64,000 bases of DNA from Apoderus coryli (lineage: Eukaryota; Arthropoda; Insecta; Coleoptera; Attelabidae). The position numbers were made by a program, and so were the translations under genes. The stretch is taken from assembly GCA_911728435.2 (NCBI GenBank), contig OU452198.1, positions 9,272,001-9,336,000 on the forward strand. Reading direction: 5' to 3'. Below the pieces are notes generated by a model. The model was not told the DNA's origin and made no database searches. It saw nothing but the letters and a program-made list of their open reading frames with translations. Below, in pieces: positions 1-9,560 of the stretch. The first letter of the stretch is position 1. The number at the start of each line of letters is the position of its first letter.

Positions 1-108
1 TTAAGTTGTAATAATAATAATTGTATTTCTAATGTTCTTTCGTAATTGTTCAAATAAATAAAAGTTTGTATTTTTAAAAAGGTGTTTAACTTATTAAGAA
101 AGTTAACT
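1..108 (+). repeat. 5' LTR, 3' portion only
   Basis: These 108 bases match 5137-5244 without a difference that I can find. The stretch contains an AATAAATAAAAG polyadenylation-type signal near 52-64 and ends in AACT, with the final T shared with the primer-binding site. The upstream part of the LTR, including its promoter, lies outside the window. Confidence 0.9.
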
Positions 109-125
109 GGCGCAGTCGGTAGGAT
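108..125 (+). other. Primer-binding site for tRNA-Ser
   Basis: TGGCGCAGTCGGTAGGAT is the exact complement of the 3' end of an insect tRNA-Ser including CCA, as I recall that tRNA. It starts on the last base of the LTR. tRNA-Ser priming is known for the 17.6/297 type of errantivirus, which supports the classification. Confidence 0.85.
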
Positions 126-384
126 AATTCGGGATCAAAACGTATCGAACGGATTGATTTTTGCTCTGCAATTAACCGAATTTTCGAACAGTTGTTTCGT
201 TTGGACAAAGTGTTGTGAAAGTGGACTTTCATATCTTTGAAGTCGCGTCTATCGTAGACACACTACAAAACTTGTACTAACGGGCATCGAAATTTGGAAC
301 CGCATCGTCCAAATTTGCGTGGCAACGATTTTCTGCGTAGGACAAAAATCGCTGAAACAGAAACGTTACACATAGGATACAGGA

Positions 385-417
385 ATGTTTATAGCCGTCG
401 CTATACTAGTAATGTAA
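385..417 (+). other. Upstream ATG: env exon 1 (385-413) and donor
   Basis: An ATG at 385 opens a ten-codon hydrophobic reading frame that stops at 415-417 in unspliced RNA. A strong donor, GTAAGT, lies at 414-419, so splicing removes that stop. The exon 385-413 ends in phase 2 and joins in frame to env at the acceptor ending at 3317. The first exon would then provide the start codon and the front of a signal peptide, and env continues with a short stretch before a likely signal cleavage site. Subgenomic spliced env RNA is known for errantiviruses. In full-length RNA the same ATG acts as a short upstream frame ahead of gag. Confidence 0.65.
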
Positions 418-433
418 GTGCAATTTAGCGTTA

Positions 434-1942
434 ATGTTTAGTGATAGTGAAAATTCAGATTCGCCTTCAACAGACTCACCACCTATCCTTAATCAAAACA
501 CACCTTTAAACCTTAGTAGACCATTAGTAAGACCTCCTATTTTAAATCTAGAAATAAGAACTCCTAACTTAAGTTTAGGTAATAATCAAACAATGGCTTT
601 TAAACCTGAATATCTTAATTGCATCCCAGATTTTGACGGAAATCCTAACGATTTAAATAGATTTATTTCTGTAAGTGAATCAATTATCGCACAATTTTAT
701 GACATAACTGATGTTAATAATTTTGAAAATGTTTATCTATTAAATTCAATCATAAATAAATTAAAAGGTTCAGCAAGAGTTGTAGCTAACATTCAAAATG
801 TTAGTAGTTGGAACGATCTAAAAACATTATTAACGAATCATTTCTCAGATCAAAGAGACGAATCATGTTTAAACAGAGATTTAGTTATGCTTAAACAACA
901 AAATAACGAATCTTCTCAAAATTGTTATGATAGATGTTTACACATTTTGAATTTACTTTGTAGTTATATAAATATTCATGAAACTACAGAACACGCCAAA
1001 TTATTAAAATTAAAATTATATCAAGATTTAACTTTAAGAACCTTTCTATCTGGTTTAAAAGAACCATTAGGGACCACTATTCGCTGTATGAAACCTATTA
1101 ATTTAGCTCAAGCTTTACAATTTGTGAATCAGGAAGATAACATTCATTATTTTCAAAATTTTAATAAACCAATATTTAAAACACAAGGGCCACCTATAAA
1201 ACAAACTTTTCAACAAACCCCAATTGATGCACATTTTAATAATTTTAGACCACAACATCAACTTTCTCTAAGACCTAATTTTCAGTTTACACAACCAAGA
1301 CCGAATTTCCAATTGACACAACCAAGACCGAATTTTCAACCTATACAACCAAGACCTTATTTCCAAAATAACCAATCTCATAGATTTAATTATAACCAAC
1401 AACCCTTCGGACAAAATAATACAAATACCAATGTATTTAAGCAAAACGCTAACGAACAATTTCCTAAACCCACACCGATGAGTATATCAACAACTCATAC
1501 AAACCAAAAACCTTCTACTTCATTTCAAACAAAAGATTTCTTTAAATCCAACCAACCCCCACCAAAACATTATACTGTAGAAGAACTGTATAATATCGAA
1601 ACTAACACAGATTTTTATAACGACAATCAATTACAAGAACAGGAAACACATCAATATCAAAACGAAGATTTTAGTTCAAATACTGACAATAATTATTTTG
1701 AGACCTATTACGATTATTTACATAACAGCGATCATGAAACTGTCGAAAACACTGAACGAGATTCAATAACTATCCCTGAAGAAAATACACAGGATTTTCA
1801 GGAAAACTCATCTGAAACTAAACCAGATATAGCAATAGACAAAATTTGTATTAACATGACAAATCTAAGTGAACTCCCATACATTATTTTTCCCGAACAA
1901 AATATAAAAATTTTAATAGATTCCAACCAAATCTTTTATTAA
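434..1942 (+). CDS. gag: Gag polyprotein with start of protease
   Basis: A 502-residue frame beginning at ATG 434, after the tRNA-Ser site and leader. Residues ~50-240 form the helical capsid-like region typical of Ty3/gypsy Gag, with the FDGNPNDLNRFI and FLSGLKEPLG type stretches. Residues ~279-316 hold four tandem copies of a PRPNFQ-type unit (about 30 bases each, 1270-1365), followed by an Asn/Gln-rich tail. No CCHC zinc knuckle is visible, as in other errantiviruses. The last ~25 residues (ILIDS near 1910-1924) read as the start of a retropepsin active site, but the frame stops at 1940 before the motif is complete. Gag should assemble particles and package element RNA. The frame is intact, so the protein may still be made. 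Confidence 0.82.
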   Translation: MFSDSENSDSPSTDSPPILNQNTPLNLSRPLVRPPILNLEIRTPNLSLGNNQTMAFKPEYLNCIPDFDGNPNDLNRFISVSESIIAQFYDITDVNNFENVYLLNSIINKLKGSARVVANIQNVSSWNDLKTLLTNHFSDQRDESCLNRDLVMLKQQNNESSQNCYDRCLHILNLLCSYINIHETTEHAKLLKLKLYQDLTLRTFLSGLKEPLGTTIRCMKPINLAQALQFVNQEDNIHYFQNFNKPIFKTQGPPIKQTFQQTPIDAHFNNFRPQHQLSLRPNFQFTQPRPNFQLTQPRPNFQPIQPRPYFQNNQSHRFNYNQQPFGQNNTNTNVFKQNANEQFPKPTPMSISTTHTNQKPSTSFQTKDFFKSNQPPPKHYTVEELYNIETNTDFYNDNQLQEQETHQYQNEDFSSNTDNNYFETYYDYLHNSDHETVENTERDSITIPEENTQDFQENSSETKPDIAIDKICINMTNLSELPYIIFPEQNIKILIDSNQIFY

Positions 1943-3230
1943 TCCTAACATTGCTGAAAAATATTTCCATAATTCAATTAAATATGATCCATTCTTAGTG
2001 TCAACCGTTTTCCAAGAATCAGCACACAAGTACAGTGCATCCATGCCAGTACCAAATATTTTTAAAATACCGCACAAATTAGATTTAAAATTTTATTTAT
2101 TTAAATGTCACAGTTATTTTGATGGCTTATTGTGCTTAGACAATTTGAAGTTGTTACAAGTTCAGCTAGATTTTAAAAACGATTTTATTATAACACCTTT
2201 TACGAAAATTAAACTAAATTATCATTCTACTAAAAATCAAATTAATTTAATCACAATATCATCTAGATGTGAACAAGTTATTCAAGTTAAAACACCAATT
2301 AAAAATGGTGACATAATACCATATCAACCGTTTCAAAATTGTGAAATCCCAGAAACATTAACTACAGCTAAAAACGGATTAGCTCTCACTACTATAGTTA
2401 ACAATACGGCAAAACCAAAAATATTTGACTTTTCTGATCCAATATACGTTGAGAAGCCTGACATAACTAACCTTACAAACATTGAATTACATAACCTTGA
2501 AACAGACTTACAGCACGAATTAGACTTTTCCGAAATACATACAAAGGACTTTTGGAACCAAATTGACGAAAGTAAAAGAGAATCATCAGATAATGGATTC
2601 CAATCAGAAAGTTTTGATAAACCAGGAAATTCCAGCCTGAATAAACCCCCAAATTCAACCATATATAGAGATGATAAAATGTCGCTACAAGTAAATGTAG
2701 ACGAAGACATAAACCTTGACCTACCCCAATTCCTAGACGCAAATATACAACCAAATAAAAACGAAAATTTACATAAAAGTGACGATGGACATACTGTACA
2801 TTCTAATTCCAATCAAAATCCTTTATTTGAAATTCCTATAGTAGACTATCCGATAAACCATGCTAAAAACCAAATATTCATAGATACTGTTTTGCATTCT
2901 CCATCTCCACCTAAAAGACTACTCTTATATGAAACTAAGCAACGAATTAAAGTTCAACTCTCTGAAAATAATTTCGAACAAGACACTATTAATTTTGTGA
3001 AAAATTATATTTCTCCTGATGTTACTTATCATGTATATTTCGAAAAACCTGATACTTATAAAAAATTCTCTGTTATCTTGCAACGTGTGTTTTCCTCTAA
3101 TGCATTGAAATTAAGAAAATGTAATGCGAAGCTCATTGACGTAACAAATAAACATAATATACAAGATATTATTCATATGAGTAATTTAAAACGTCCCTTG
3201 AGGAACGTTTATTTATTTGATGTTAACTAA
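1929..3230 (+). pseudogene. pol: Pol remnant: protease tail plus linker pieces
   Basis: Open from about 1929 in a different frame from gag, with no need of an ATG; the first alternative start is GTG at 1998. The front half (to ~2500) resembles the rest of an errantivirus protease and the region following it. The back half (from ~2810, NPLFEIPIVDYP onward) resembles the linker just before integrase. No reverse transcriptase box (YxDD), RNase H acidic residues, HHCC finger or DDE integrase core can be found. So two internal deletions are inferred: one removing RT and RNase H, one removing integrase just past ~3180. Both left the frame open, giving 410 codons from 1998. A chimeric protein of no obvious enzymatic use could be translated. 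Confidence 0.65.
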
Positions 3231-3297
3231 AAAATATTTAAATACACAGTTTAATATAGGCACTTACTTAAGTTACATAAACTAGTTGTTTACACAT

Positions 3298-3317
3298 TTT
3301 TCTTACTTACATTACAG
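3298..3317 (+). promoter_or_regulatory. env splice acceptor
   Basis: A pyrimidine-rich tract ending TTACATTACAG (AG at 3316-3317) lies between the pol remnant and env. Joining base 3318 to the donor at 413/414 keeps the env frame. This is the expected position for the errantivirus env acceptor. Confidence 0.65.
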
Positions 3318-4422
3318 ACTTCCAGGAGTTCACGGACTCTCAGAAACCATTACGCAGCGAAACCTTAACAACAACCTTGGTCTAATTCCAATGAAGATAG
3401 GCAGTGGGAAAATTACAAAATTCTCACATTCAATTATATTTAATTATGGTCTTAATTCTATTTTGAACGAAGTTGAAAATTTAAACATAAAATCAAAATT
3501 TCTTACTAGTACGATTAATAAAAACACCCAATACCAAAATGATAGTTCAAATTATTTAAAAATTTTATATTTTATCAAAGAGAGGGTACAAGACAAATTA
3601 AATGAAATAGTGCCCCAAAGAATCAGAAACAAAAGAGGTCTAATAAACGGTTTAGGCTCTGTATTTAAATCAATCTCTGGCAACTTAGATGCGTATGATG
3701 GTGAAAGATATGATTCATTAATAAAAGAACTTCAGAAGAATCAAAACGAACTCTCTTTAGCTGTTAAAACACAAAATACACTCTCTACTGAAACTATGAA
3801 CAAATTTAACAACGCAATTCAACGGATAAACCATAATGAAAAATTGTTAGAATCAAGAATAAATAAAATTTCTCTAATAGTAAAAGGAAGTGTTTATAGG
3901 GAGAAGAGCTTTTATATAAAAGATGTTATAACTCAAATAATAAATATGTTTGAGATAATTGAATCAATCTTACAGGATATTGAAAACTCTATAGCTTTCG
4001 CAAAACTTGGATCAATGCATCCTAGCATTATTAAAACAAAGGAATTATTTAATGTTCTTAAACAAATAGAATCAAAACTTAGCTCCGATACAGTACCAAT
4101 AAATCTCACTCTTGAAAACATCCCAATAATAGAAAAGATAATAATTAAAATAAATTGTTTTATATTCAATAATAAAATTACCTATATTCTTCATCTTCCT
4201 ATAACCTATTCTGAAATCTTTAATCTATACCACCTTTATTCTATTCCTACACCTTTTGAAGGTCAGTTTAAGGCGATTGTTTTAACAAATAAACTAAATT
4301 GCACTACGCATTTTCTGGTACACCCTGTATGGAAATGGTTCCACAAACGTTGTATTTATGTGAAATGGAAATACAAGACTACGCAGAAATCAAAGACAAT
4401 CCTTGTGAAGTTCAATTACTAG
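3318..4422 (+). pseudogene. env: Env glycoprotein, N-terminal part (frameshifted)
   Basis: The errantivirus envelope protein, related to baculovirus F fusion proteins. A furin-type site RNKR lies at 3625-3636 and is followed at once by the hydrophobic GLINGLGSVFKSI fusion-peptide region, which is highly typical of this family. A coiled-coil-prone stretch follows (3700-3900). The frame has no own ATG at its front and depends on the spliced exon at 385-413; the first alternative start is TTG at 3286. Reading is lost downstream: the env-like sequence passes into the next frame somewhere between 4299 and ~4340, and this frame then runs on to a stop at 4422. The transmembrane segment is in the other frame, so this copy cannot make complete Env unless the shift is bypassed. 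Confidence 0.8.
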
Positions 4423-4976
4423 AATATAAAACTGCTTCTTCATGTAAACAAACTCAAGTCACCATACCGAAGCCTACATTTAAAAGGCTTAGTGAATCAA
4501 ATCAGTGGTTAGCCTTCCTACCAGTAACAGAATTGGCTACCCTAAAATGTCTAAGTCAAGAAGAAACAATCGAAATTAAAGGAACGCACCTATTCAGCAT
4601 ACCTCCAAAGTGCACGTTGAAAATTGCAACGGAAATATTAAAGAACGATGATGAAACGTTAATTAACATACCTCCAACATTATTTCCACAACTAGACTAC
4701 TCAACTCCAAACACAGAAATTAAACTTCCATTCGAAAAATTAAATCTAGATGAAATTCAAGAAATCCACATTGGTAATCTTCCGTACGATCCAAAACTTC
4801 ACTTTCTGCCAGTGACGAGAAACTTGAATATTTGGTCAATCACTGCGTTTTTTATAATTGTGCTAATGTTCAGTTATTTCGTTTATCGAAAATATAAACA
4901 GTGGTGTTGTAAAAGACATTCAACAAATCAAGAAGAACCTGGAATCAACCTAGCTAATGTTCGACTCCCTCAGTAA
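4299..4976 (+). pseudogene. env: Env glycoprotein, C-terminal part with membrane anchor
   Basis: Continuation of env in the +2 frame relative to the upstream part, overlapping it at 4299-4422. It contains several cysteines of the ectodomain, a Leu/Ile-rich stem, one strong membrane-spanning segment (SITAFFIIVLMFSYFVY, encoded about 4836-4886) and a short basic cytoplasmic tail with a Cys pair. The frame ends in TAA just before the purine tract, as in intact relatives. A single small indel is enough to explain the frame change. I do not give a repaired sequence. Confidence 0.75.
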
Positions 4977-4996
4977 CCCTTATGAGTCGAAACTAC

Positions 4997-5005
4997 GAGG
5001 GGAGG
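4997..5005 (+). other. Polypurine tract
   Basis: GAGGGGAGG immediately precedes the inferred start of the 3' LTR and would prime plus-strand DNA synthesis. Its place right after the env stop fits errantiviruses. Confidence 0.7.
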
Positions 5006-5244
5006 CGTTATATCACCCTATACTGCTGAGTCCATAATAATAGTAAACTCATTCCAAGAAGCTGTACACATGGAAGGGGCTGCCTGAGTACCCAATGTTA
5101 CATTTTTTATTCAGTCTGTATGAAGCTCTCTAGTAATTAAGTTGTAATAATAATAATTGTATTTCTAATGTTCTTTCGTAATTGTTCAAATAAATAAAAG
5201 TTTGTATTTTTAAAAAGGTGTTTAACTTATTAAGAAAGTTAACT
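5006..5244 (+). repeat. 3' LTR
   Basis: About 239 bp from the purine tract to AACT at 5244. The last 108 bp equal the LTR part at 1-108. The start (CGTTATATCACCC) is set by the purine tract and is uncertain by one or two bases. An AATAAA signal lies near 5189-5194. Confidence 0.82.
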
Positions 5245-5874
5245 AGCGTCACAAATTATTGCCAGTTTTGATATATAAAGAAAATGTAACTTTTGTATAG
5301 TAAAATTTCCTAAAATTAAATATCTACCGTTACTTATGTGTCCGGGAAAAAAGTGAGCACTTTTTAATAAAAAGTGGCATTTTATTACCTGTCAAGAGAG
5401 TCAAACTTTTTTCCTGTCACAGAAAAAATATCAATTTTAACAGGACAGGAAAGTCACGTGACTGCTCAAATGCATGTCATTTTGAATGTCAATCATTTTT
5501 ATAGCAAAAACACCTGGCATAATTAAAAGTATAATTATATGCTGGAGCAAAAAATCCCATAATATGATGCGCACTTTCTGTGTGACACTGTATATTTTTG
5601 AAACGCGTTTTGTTCATTATTCATGATTAAAACAATCCAGAAAAAACTGAGTGCGCCACTGGATTCTAGGTAAAACTCGTATAATGAAATTGTTTTAATT
5701 TTCTGATAGTTTGCGTAATAACGGAGATACTAGTCGTACCCAAAATACAGAACTTTCAAAAATTGGAACGGCTCGCCCAATGCTACTGCTGCATAATAAA
5801 AGTAGCAAACCGCAAGGCTCTCTCTTTGCTAACAACTAACAACGTTAATACCATGCGGCGAAATTGGGACACAG
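5245..5874. other. No gene seen
   Basis: AT-rich flanking DNA without an open frame or repeat that I recognise. Confidence 0.5.
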
Positions 5875-6065
5875 TGTACATGGGTCCAAAATTCGATAGT
5901 TTTGTGGGTTATCTCGGTTGATAGTAAAGATAGAAGAAAACGGTTTTCGGGGCACTATGCTACTTTTTTATCAAACTTAAGATGCCACAATCATCATTAA
6001 GATAACATTTTTAATTTTTGAAATCCTGAAAACTTTTGGGACCCCCCTCGTATCTCGGTTATCTG
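5875..6065 (+). repeat. Long inverted-repeat arm (partner 10860-11066)
   Basis: This stretch, from TGTACATGGGTCC through the TATCTCGGTT segments, is the diverged reverse complement of 10860-11066, which ends CACCCTGTACAT. The two could be the ends of one ~5.2 kb element or two copies of a short CAGGGTG-ended element in opposite orientation. Confidence 0.6.
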
Positions 6066-6129
6066 GTAAATTGGGTTTAAATATTAAGTTTAAGAAGTAT
6101 ATATGTTTTTATTTTGACCCCTTTTACAC

Positions 6130-6169
6130 TATTTACGAACGCCTATGCTTTCATAGGCGTTCGTAAATA
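6130..6169. repeat. Head-to-head palindrome in the tandem repeat
   Basis: Perfect 18-bp arms at 6130-6147 and 6152-6169 around a 4-base loop. The arms are the anchor of the tandem unit, so two units meet here in opposite orientation. Confidence 0.9.
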
Positions 6170-6920
6170 ATAACTTGTTTTCAAGTTATTTCTAACACAT
6201 TTTTTAGGTTATATTCTATCAAAGCTATAAATAACTAGTAAATATTTCTGCTATGTTTAAGAAATTCGTTTTTTCTAACCTTGTTACCCCGTTTTACACT
6301 TTTTTCGAATGTCAATGTGGTCTAATTGTTTAAGTTAAATATTTTAGGTTATGTTTAATTAAACGCACAAAAAATTATTCAGTATTTCGGATAAGTTTAA
6401 GAACTATGATTTTTTAAATTTTTGAACACTCTTTTAAACCCCTTGCCTACGCTCAATGTTAATCACCACCTATAAATATCCTGTAGTATTTTCGTACCAA
6501 ATGTGGTTAAAATCCGTTAAGTGGTTTTTAATTTATCACAGATACAAATTTTTTCTCACCCTTTTATAGAATTTTCACGGAGGCCTATGGTACATTAATT
6601 TGTGTCGTGTATTTTTAACACCAATTCAACTAGTTAAATATAAAAAATTTTACATTAATTTTTTTTTTATTTTACCCCTTTTTCTACTATTTACGAACGC
6701 CTAAGTAAATATAAATTTTATGCTGCATTTTTTAGGTTATCTTATATCAAAGGTATATATAATTAGCCAATTTTTTCTGGTATATTTGGGAAACATTTTT
6801 TTTCGTTTTTGACCCTTTTTTAGACTATTTTCGAACGCCTGTGTAAAACAATTCTTTGATGTAACATTTTTTAGGTTATCTGAATAGAATTAGCAGATAC
6901 TTGTTGGAAATTCATTATAA

Positions 6921-7566
6921 CTGCATAAAATAAAACAACTTTAGTTTTAAATATTTCCAAACTTTTATAATATACAAATTTATATTTCAAAATCACACGA
7001 CATGTTTCGTCCACACAGTGGCTTTATCAAGTGTAACTTAAGACTAAAATACAAAATATTTATATGGTTTATACAGGTAATAAAATATAGTAAAAGTGTA
7101 ACAAAATGAAAACTAATAACTAGGTCACAGGTGCATAAAAACTACCTAGGGTTACAAAAATTAAAAGAGGTTTAACAAAGGGGAATTATTTAAATCTGTT
7201 TGGCTATTGAGTAATTTGTTAGAATATTTAAGTTTGTTTATTTCTAATGATTCTAAAAGATCCAGCTTTTTACTTTTGTTTTCTATATGAATAATTTTGA
7301 AATTATCGTTAAAATTATGATTATGTTCTAAAAGATGGTTAGAATAATTAGAATTGTCTTTTTTCTTGATATAACTTAAGTAGTGTTCCTTAATTCTTTT
7401 AGAAAAACTTCGACCTGTCTGTCCTATGTAAACCCGATCGCAGTCTCCACACGTCAGTGATAAAGCCACTGTGTGGACGAAACATGTCGTGTGATTTTGA
7501 AATATAAATTTGTATATTATAAAAGTTTGGAAATATTTAAAACTAAAGTTGTTTTATTTTATGCAG
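6921..7566 (-). mobile_element. Penelope-like fragment with perfect inverted arms
   Basis: Arms of 109 bp at 6921-7029 and 7458-7566 are exact reverse complements. Each carries the GACATGTTTCG motif and the GTGGCTTTATCA segment that border many Penelope-like elements. The arms enclose the 3' end of a Penelope-type gene with its GIY-YIG domain. The unit sits inside the tandem-unit repeat, whose sequence resumes on both sides. It is strongly 5'-truncated: no reverse transcriptase part is present. Confidence 0.7.
7161..7469 (-). pseudogene. Penelope-like GIY-YIG endonuclease C-terminus
   Basis: A 102-residue frame starting inside the right inverted arm. Residues ~6-30 read CGDCDRVYIGQTGRSF, followed by KRIKEH. 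This is the YIGQTGR form of the GIY-YIG nuclease that ends Penelope-like retroelement proteins, including the Cys pair before it. The nuclease nicks target DNA for priming. The remainder is Lys/Asn/Leu-rich and ends naturally in a stop. The reverse transcriptase that should precede it is absent, so this is a 5'-truncated remnant; the frame over the nuclease itself is intact. Confidence 0.75.
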
Positions 7567-8060
7567 TTTTTTAGGTTATATTCTATAACAACTTTGAAAA
7601 ATTATTCCATATTTCGAATAAGTTTAGGAAATATATATTTTTTACGTTTTGACCCCTTTTCCACTATTCACGAACGCCTATGAAAGTAAGTTATTTATGA
7701 CACATTTTATAGGTTATATTCTATTAAAGCTATAAATAATTAGTTAATATTTCTGCTATGTTTAACAAGTACGTTTTTTTAAATATATTTTACCCTATTT
7801 TACACTATTTTCGAACGCCAATGTGGTCTAATATTTTACGTTTAATATTTTAGGATATATTCAATTAAATGCGTAAAAAATTATGCAGTATTTCGGATAA
7901 GTTTATGAACTATGAATTTTTTTAATTTTTCAATCCTCTTTTAAACCCCTTGCCTACGCTCAATGTTTCCCAAAATCTAATCAGCTCCTTACCATGTCCT
8001 ATAGTATTTTTGTACCAAATTTGGTTAAAATCTGTTAAGTGGTTTTTGCGTTTTCGTGCA

Positions 8061-8108
8061 TACAGACAGACAGACAGACAGACTGACAGACAGACTGACA
8101 GACAGACA
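8061..8108 (+). repeat. CAGA microsatellite
   Basis: About eleven CAGA units, some changed to CTGA, at the end of the dispersed repeat. A short CTGTCTGTC version is at the matching end of the inverted copy near 36588. Confidence 0.9.
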
Positions 8109-8279
8109 TTTTTTAAACTACTTATTTATGTATAAAATGACCAAAAACAAGTATTTCCGGTGAAATAAAAAAAAATTTTTTTTCATGAAACTAATAGTCT
8201 CCATATACAATATACATATATTACATATATGTATATGATATGGAGAGCTAATAATAATAATTAGTTTATTTATTATTAT

Positions 8280-8368
8280 AACACTCTATATAATTTTCAA
8301 ATATTTAGGCTCTAAAGTGACATTTTTAGAAATTTCTATTTTTTTTAGTAGGCCATGACAGCTATATA
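8280..8368 (+). repeat. Inverted-repeat arm (partner 10583-10669)
   Basis: From AACACTCTATATAATT to GGCCATGACAGCTATAT. It matches the reverse complement of 10583-10669 at about 90%. The pair may mark the ends of a ~2.4 kb element nested inside the 5875/11066 pair. Confidence 0.65.
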
Positions 8369-8564
8369 ATAATTACATGGAACTTAACCCAAAATCCCAC
8401 CTAATATCATAAAGAAAATCGGGAAACGAGCGAAATTAATGTATTGGCTTCTGTCCATAACAACCCAAACAAAATAATTTCCAAAATTTCGCTATTTGGT
8501 CTCTATTTTACCAGTGGTATCATAAATCGACATAATAGCAGGTATTGAAGTGAAAATAACCAGC

Positions 8565-8835
8565 ACGTAATATTTCCACATGAACGACAAGGCCGGTTCG
8601 ATGTAAATGTCTTTAAAGGACATCTTAGGGCTCATAGAAATTTAGAAATAATCAGTGATTTATTACCAAAAATACAACAAGACGGAGCTCCTGCACATAA
8701 TGCTCAAATTTATGAGCTTATATCTTAATGCGAATTTTCCTAGACATTGGATTGGAACATATCAGTGAGGATTTTTTTTTTGTGGGGTTATTTAGAATAT
8801 AAAATATATAACATCCAGTATAGTTTTTCCAAAGT
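8565..8835 (+). pseudogene. DD41D mariner-type transposase relic
   Basis: Two pieces of transposase can be read. IQQDGAPAHNAQIYELI (about 8670-8725) has the second catalytic Asp box (DGAPAH). A FFLWGYLEYKIYNI piece (about 8775-8816) matches the third catalytic box (LDFFLWG in relatives), but here the Asp itself is changed. The frame is broken between them by a stop and a deletion. No start or complete inverted repeats are visible. It is an old, non-coding fragment of the same broad group as 20383-21529. Confidence 0.6.
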
Positions 8836-8854
8836 TAGTTTGAAATACCTAAAT

Positions 8855-9032
8855 TTAACGATTCTACCGGGGCTATCCGTTCCCAGGCCTCTTTACATTA
8901 TAAAAGGGCATCGAATGCAGCGTTTTTTGATACATTTCTCCCTCGTATATAAGAGTAATAAATAGACAGTAATAAAAATAACTACAGTGACTGGGAAAAG
9001 AATTGGGTGAATGATTAATCGAAAAAAAAGTG
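8855..9032 (+). repeat. Dispersed repeat, copy 1 front part
   Basis: From AACGATTCTACCGGGGC onward this matches 14371-14520 at about 88%. Together with 10060-10355 (matching 14643-14724 plus 17146-17290) it marks a duplicated segment present twice in direct orientation. Confidence 0.75.
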
Positions 9033-9084
9033 CTCTTTAATTTTATCTAAAGTAAAAAATTTGATTTTTTTGATGAGTTTCAGT

Positions 9085-9560
9085 ATATACAGGGGTGTTT
9101 TTTTAGGTGGTGTAGTTATACACAAAGTGATCTCAGTTCATTTTTGAATGTGTTATTGATTGTGCACATTTAACTTTTTTTTCAGATTGCTATCGCAAAA
9201 CTTTTAAATCTTTAGAAATTTTTAGCGTACACTTTAAATTTAAATACGGGGTGAGTCAAAAATATTTATTTATTTTTTTAAGGACAAAAAGGAATATTTT
9301 GATTTTTTTATATTTCAATTCAAAATTTCTTTGAAGTGAAACTATAAGCTTCTAAAGGTTATCTAAGGGGTAACTTAAAAATGTTTTGTTTAGGTTTTTA
9401 GAATGGTTTATGAAATTATTGCACAGGGTGGCTCAAAAATGTTCCAAAAAAATTTTAATTTGAAGATTTTTATATATTTTTTTTACGGTTCACAGTATTT
9501 TCAGTTAGAATGGGATCACAAAATTTTTATACAGGGTGTATGTGTATTGTTTCCATTTAA
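9085..9560. other. Non-coding, with CAGGGTG-type termini
   Basis: No gene. Short motifs TACAGGGGTGTTT (9090), GCACAGGGTGGC (9422) and ATACAGGGTGTATG (9530) suggest two or three decayed inverted-repeat elements without recognisable full borders. Confidence 0.4.

Larger units (their letters stand above)
1..5244 (+). mobile_element. Errantivirus-like LTR retroelement, pol-deleted
   Basis: The window opens inside a 5' LTR. The last 108 bases of that LTR (1-108) are identical to 5137-5244, so the second LTR ends at 5244. Between them come a tRNA-Ser primer site, an untranslated leader, gag, a pol remnant, env and a purine tract, which is the order of insect errantiviruses (env-bearing Ty3/gypsy elements). 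The body is only about 5 kb against about 7-8 kb for complete members, because reverse transcriptase, RNase H and integrase are missing. Identity of the visible LTR parts implies a fairly recent insertion, which must have been helped in trans if this deleted form moved. The 5' flank is outside the window, so the target duplication cannot be read. Confidence 0.88.
6066..8170. repeat. Dispersed repeat built of ~120-150 bp tandem units
   Basis: Degenerate units recur with anchors ACGAACGCCTATG and AGGTTATATTCTAT near 6114, 6283, 6672, 6811, 7647 and 7789. Opposite-strand copies lie at 36545-37290 (about five units) and 29090-29250 (one end only). The repeat ends in a GTTAAAATCTGTTAAGTGG stretch followed by CAGA repeats. 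The class is unknown. It is interrupted by the Penelope-like insertion at 6921-7566. Confidence 0.65.

Noticed and set aside
2333..2812. 159-codon minus-strand frame inside the pol remnant
   Set aside because: It lies opposite the retroelement coding strand, has no recognisable domain, and is best explained as a shadow of the sense frame.
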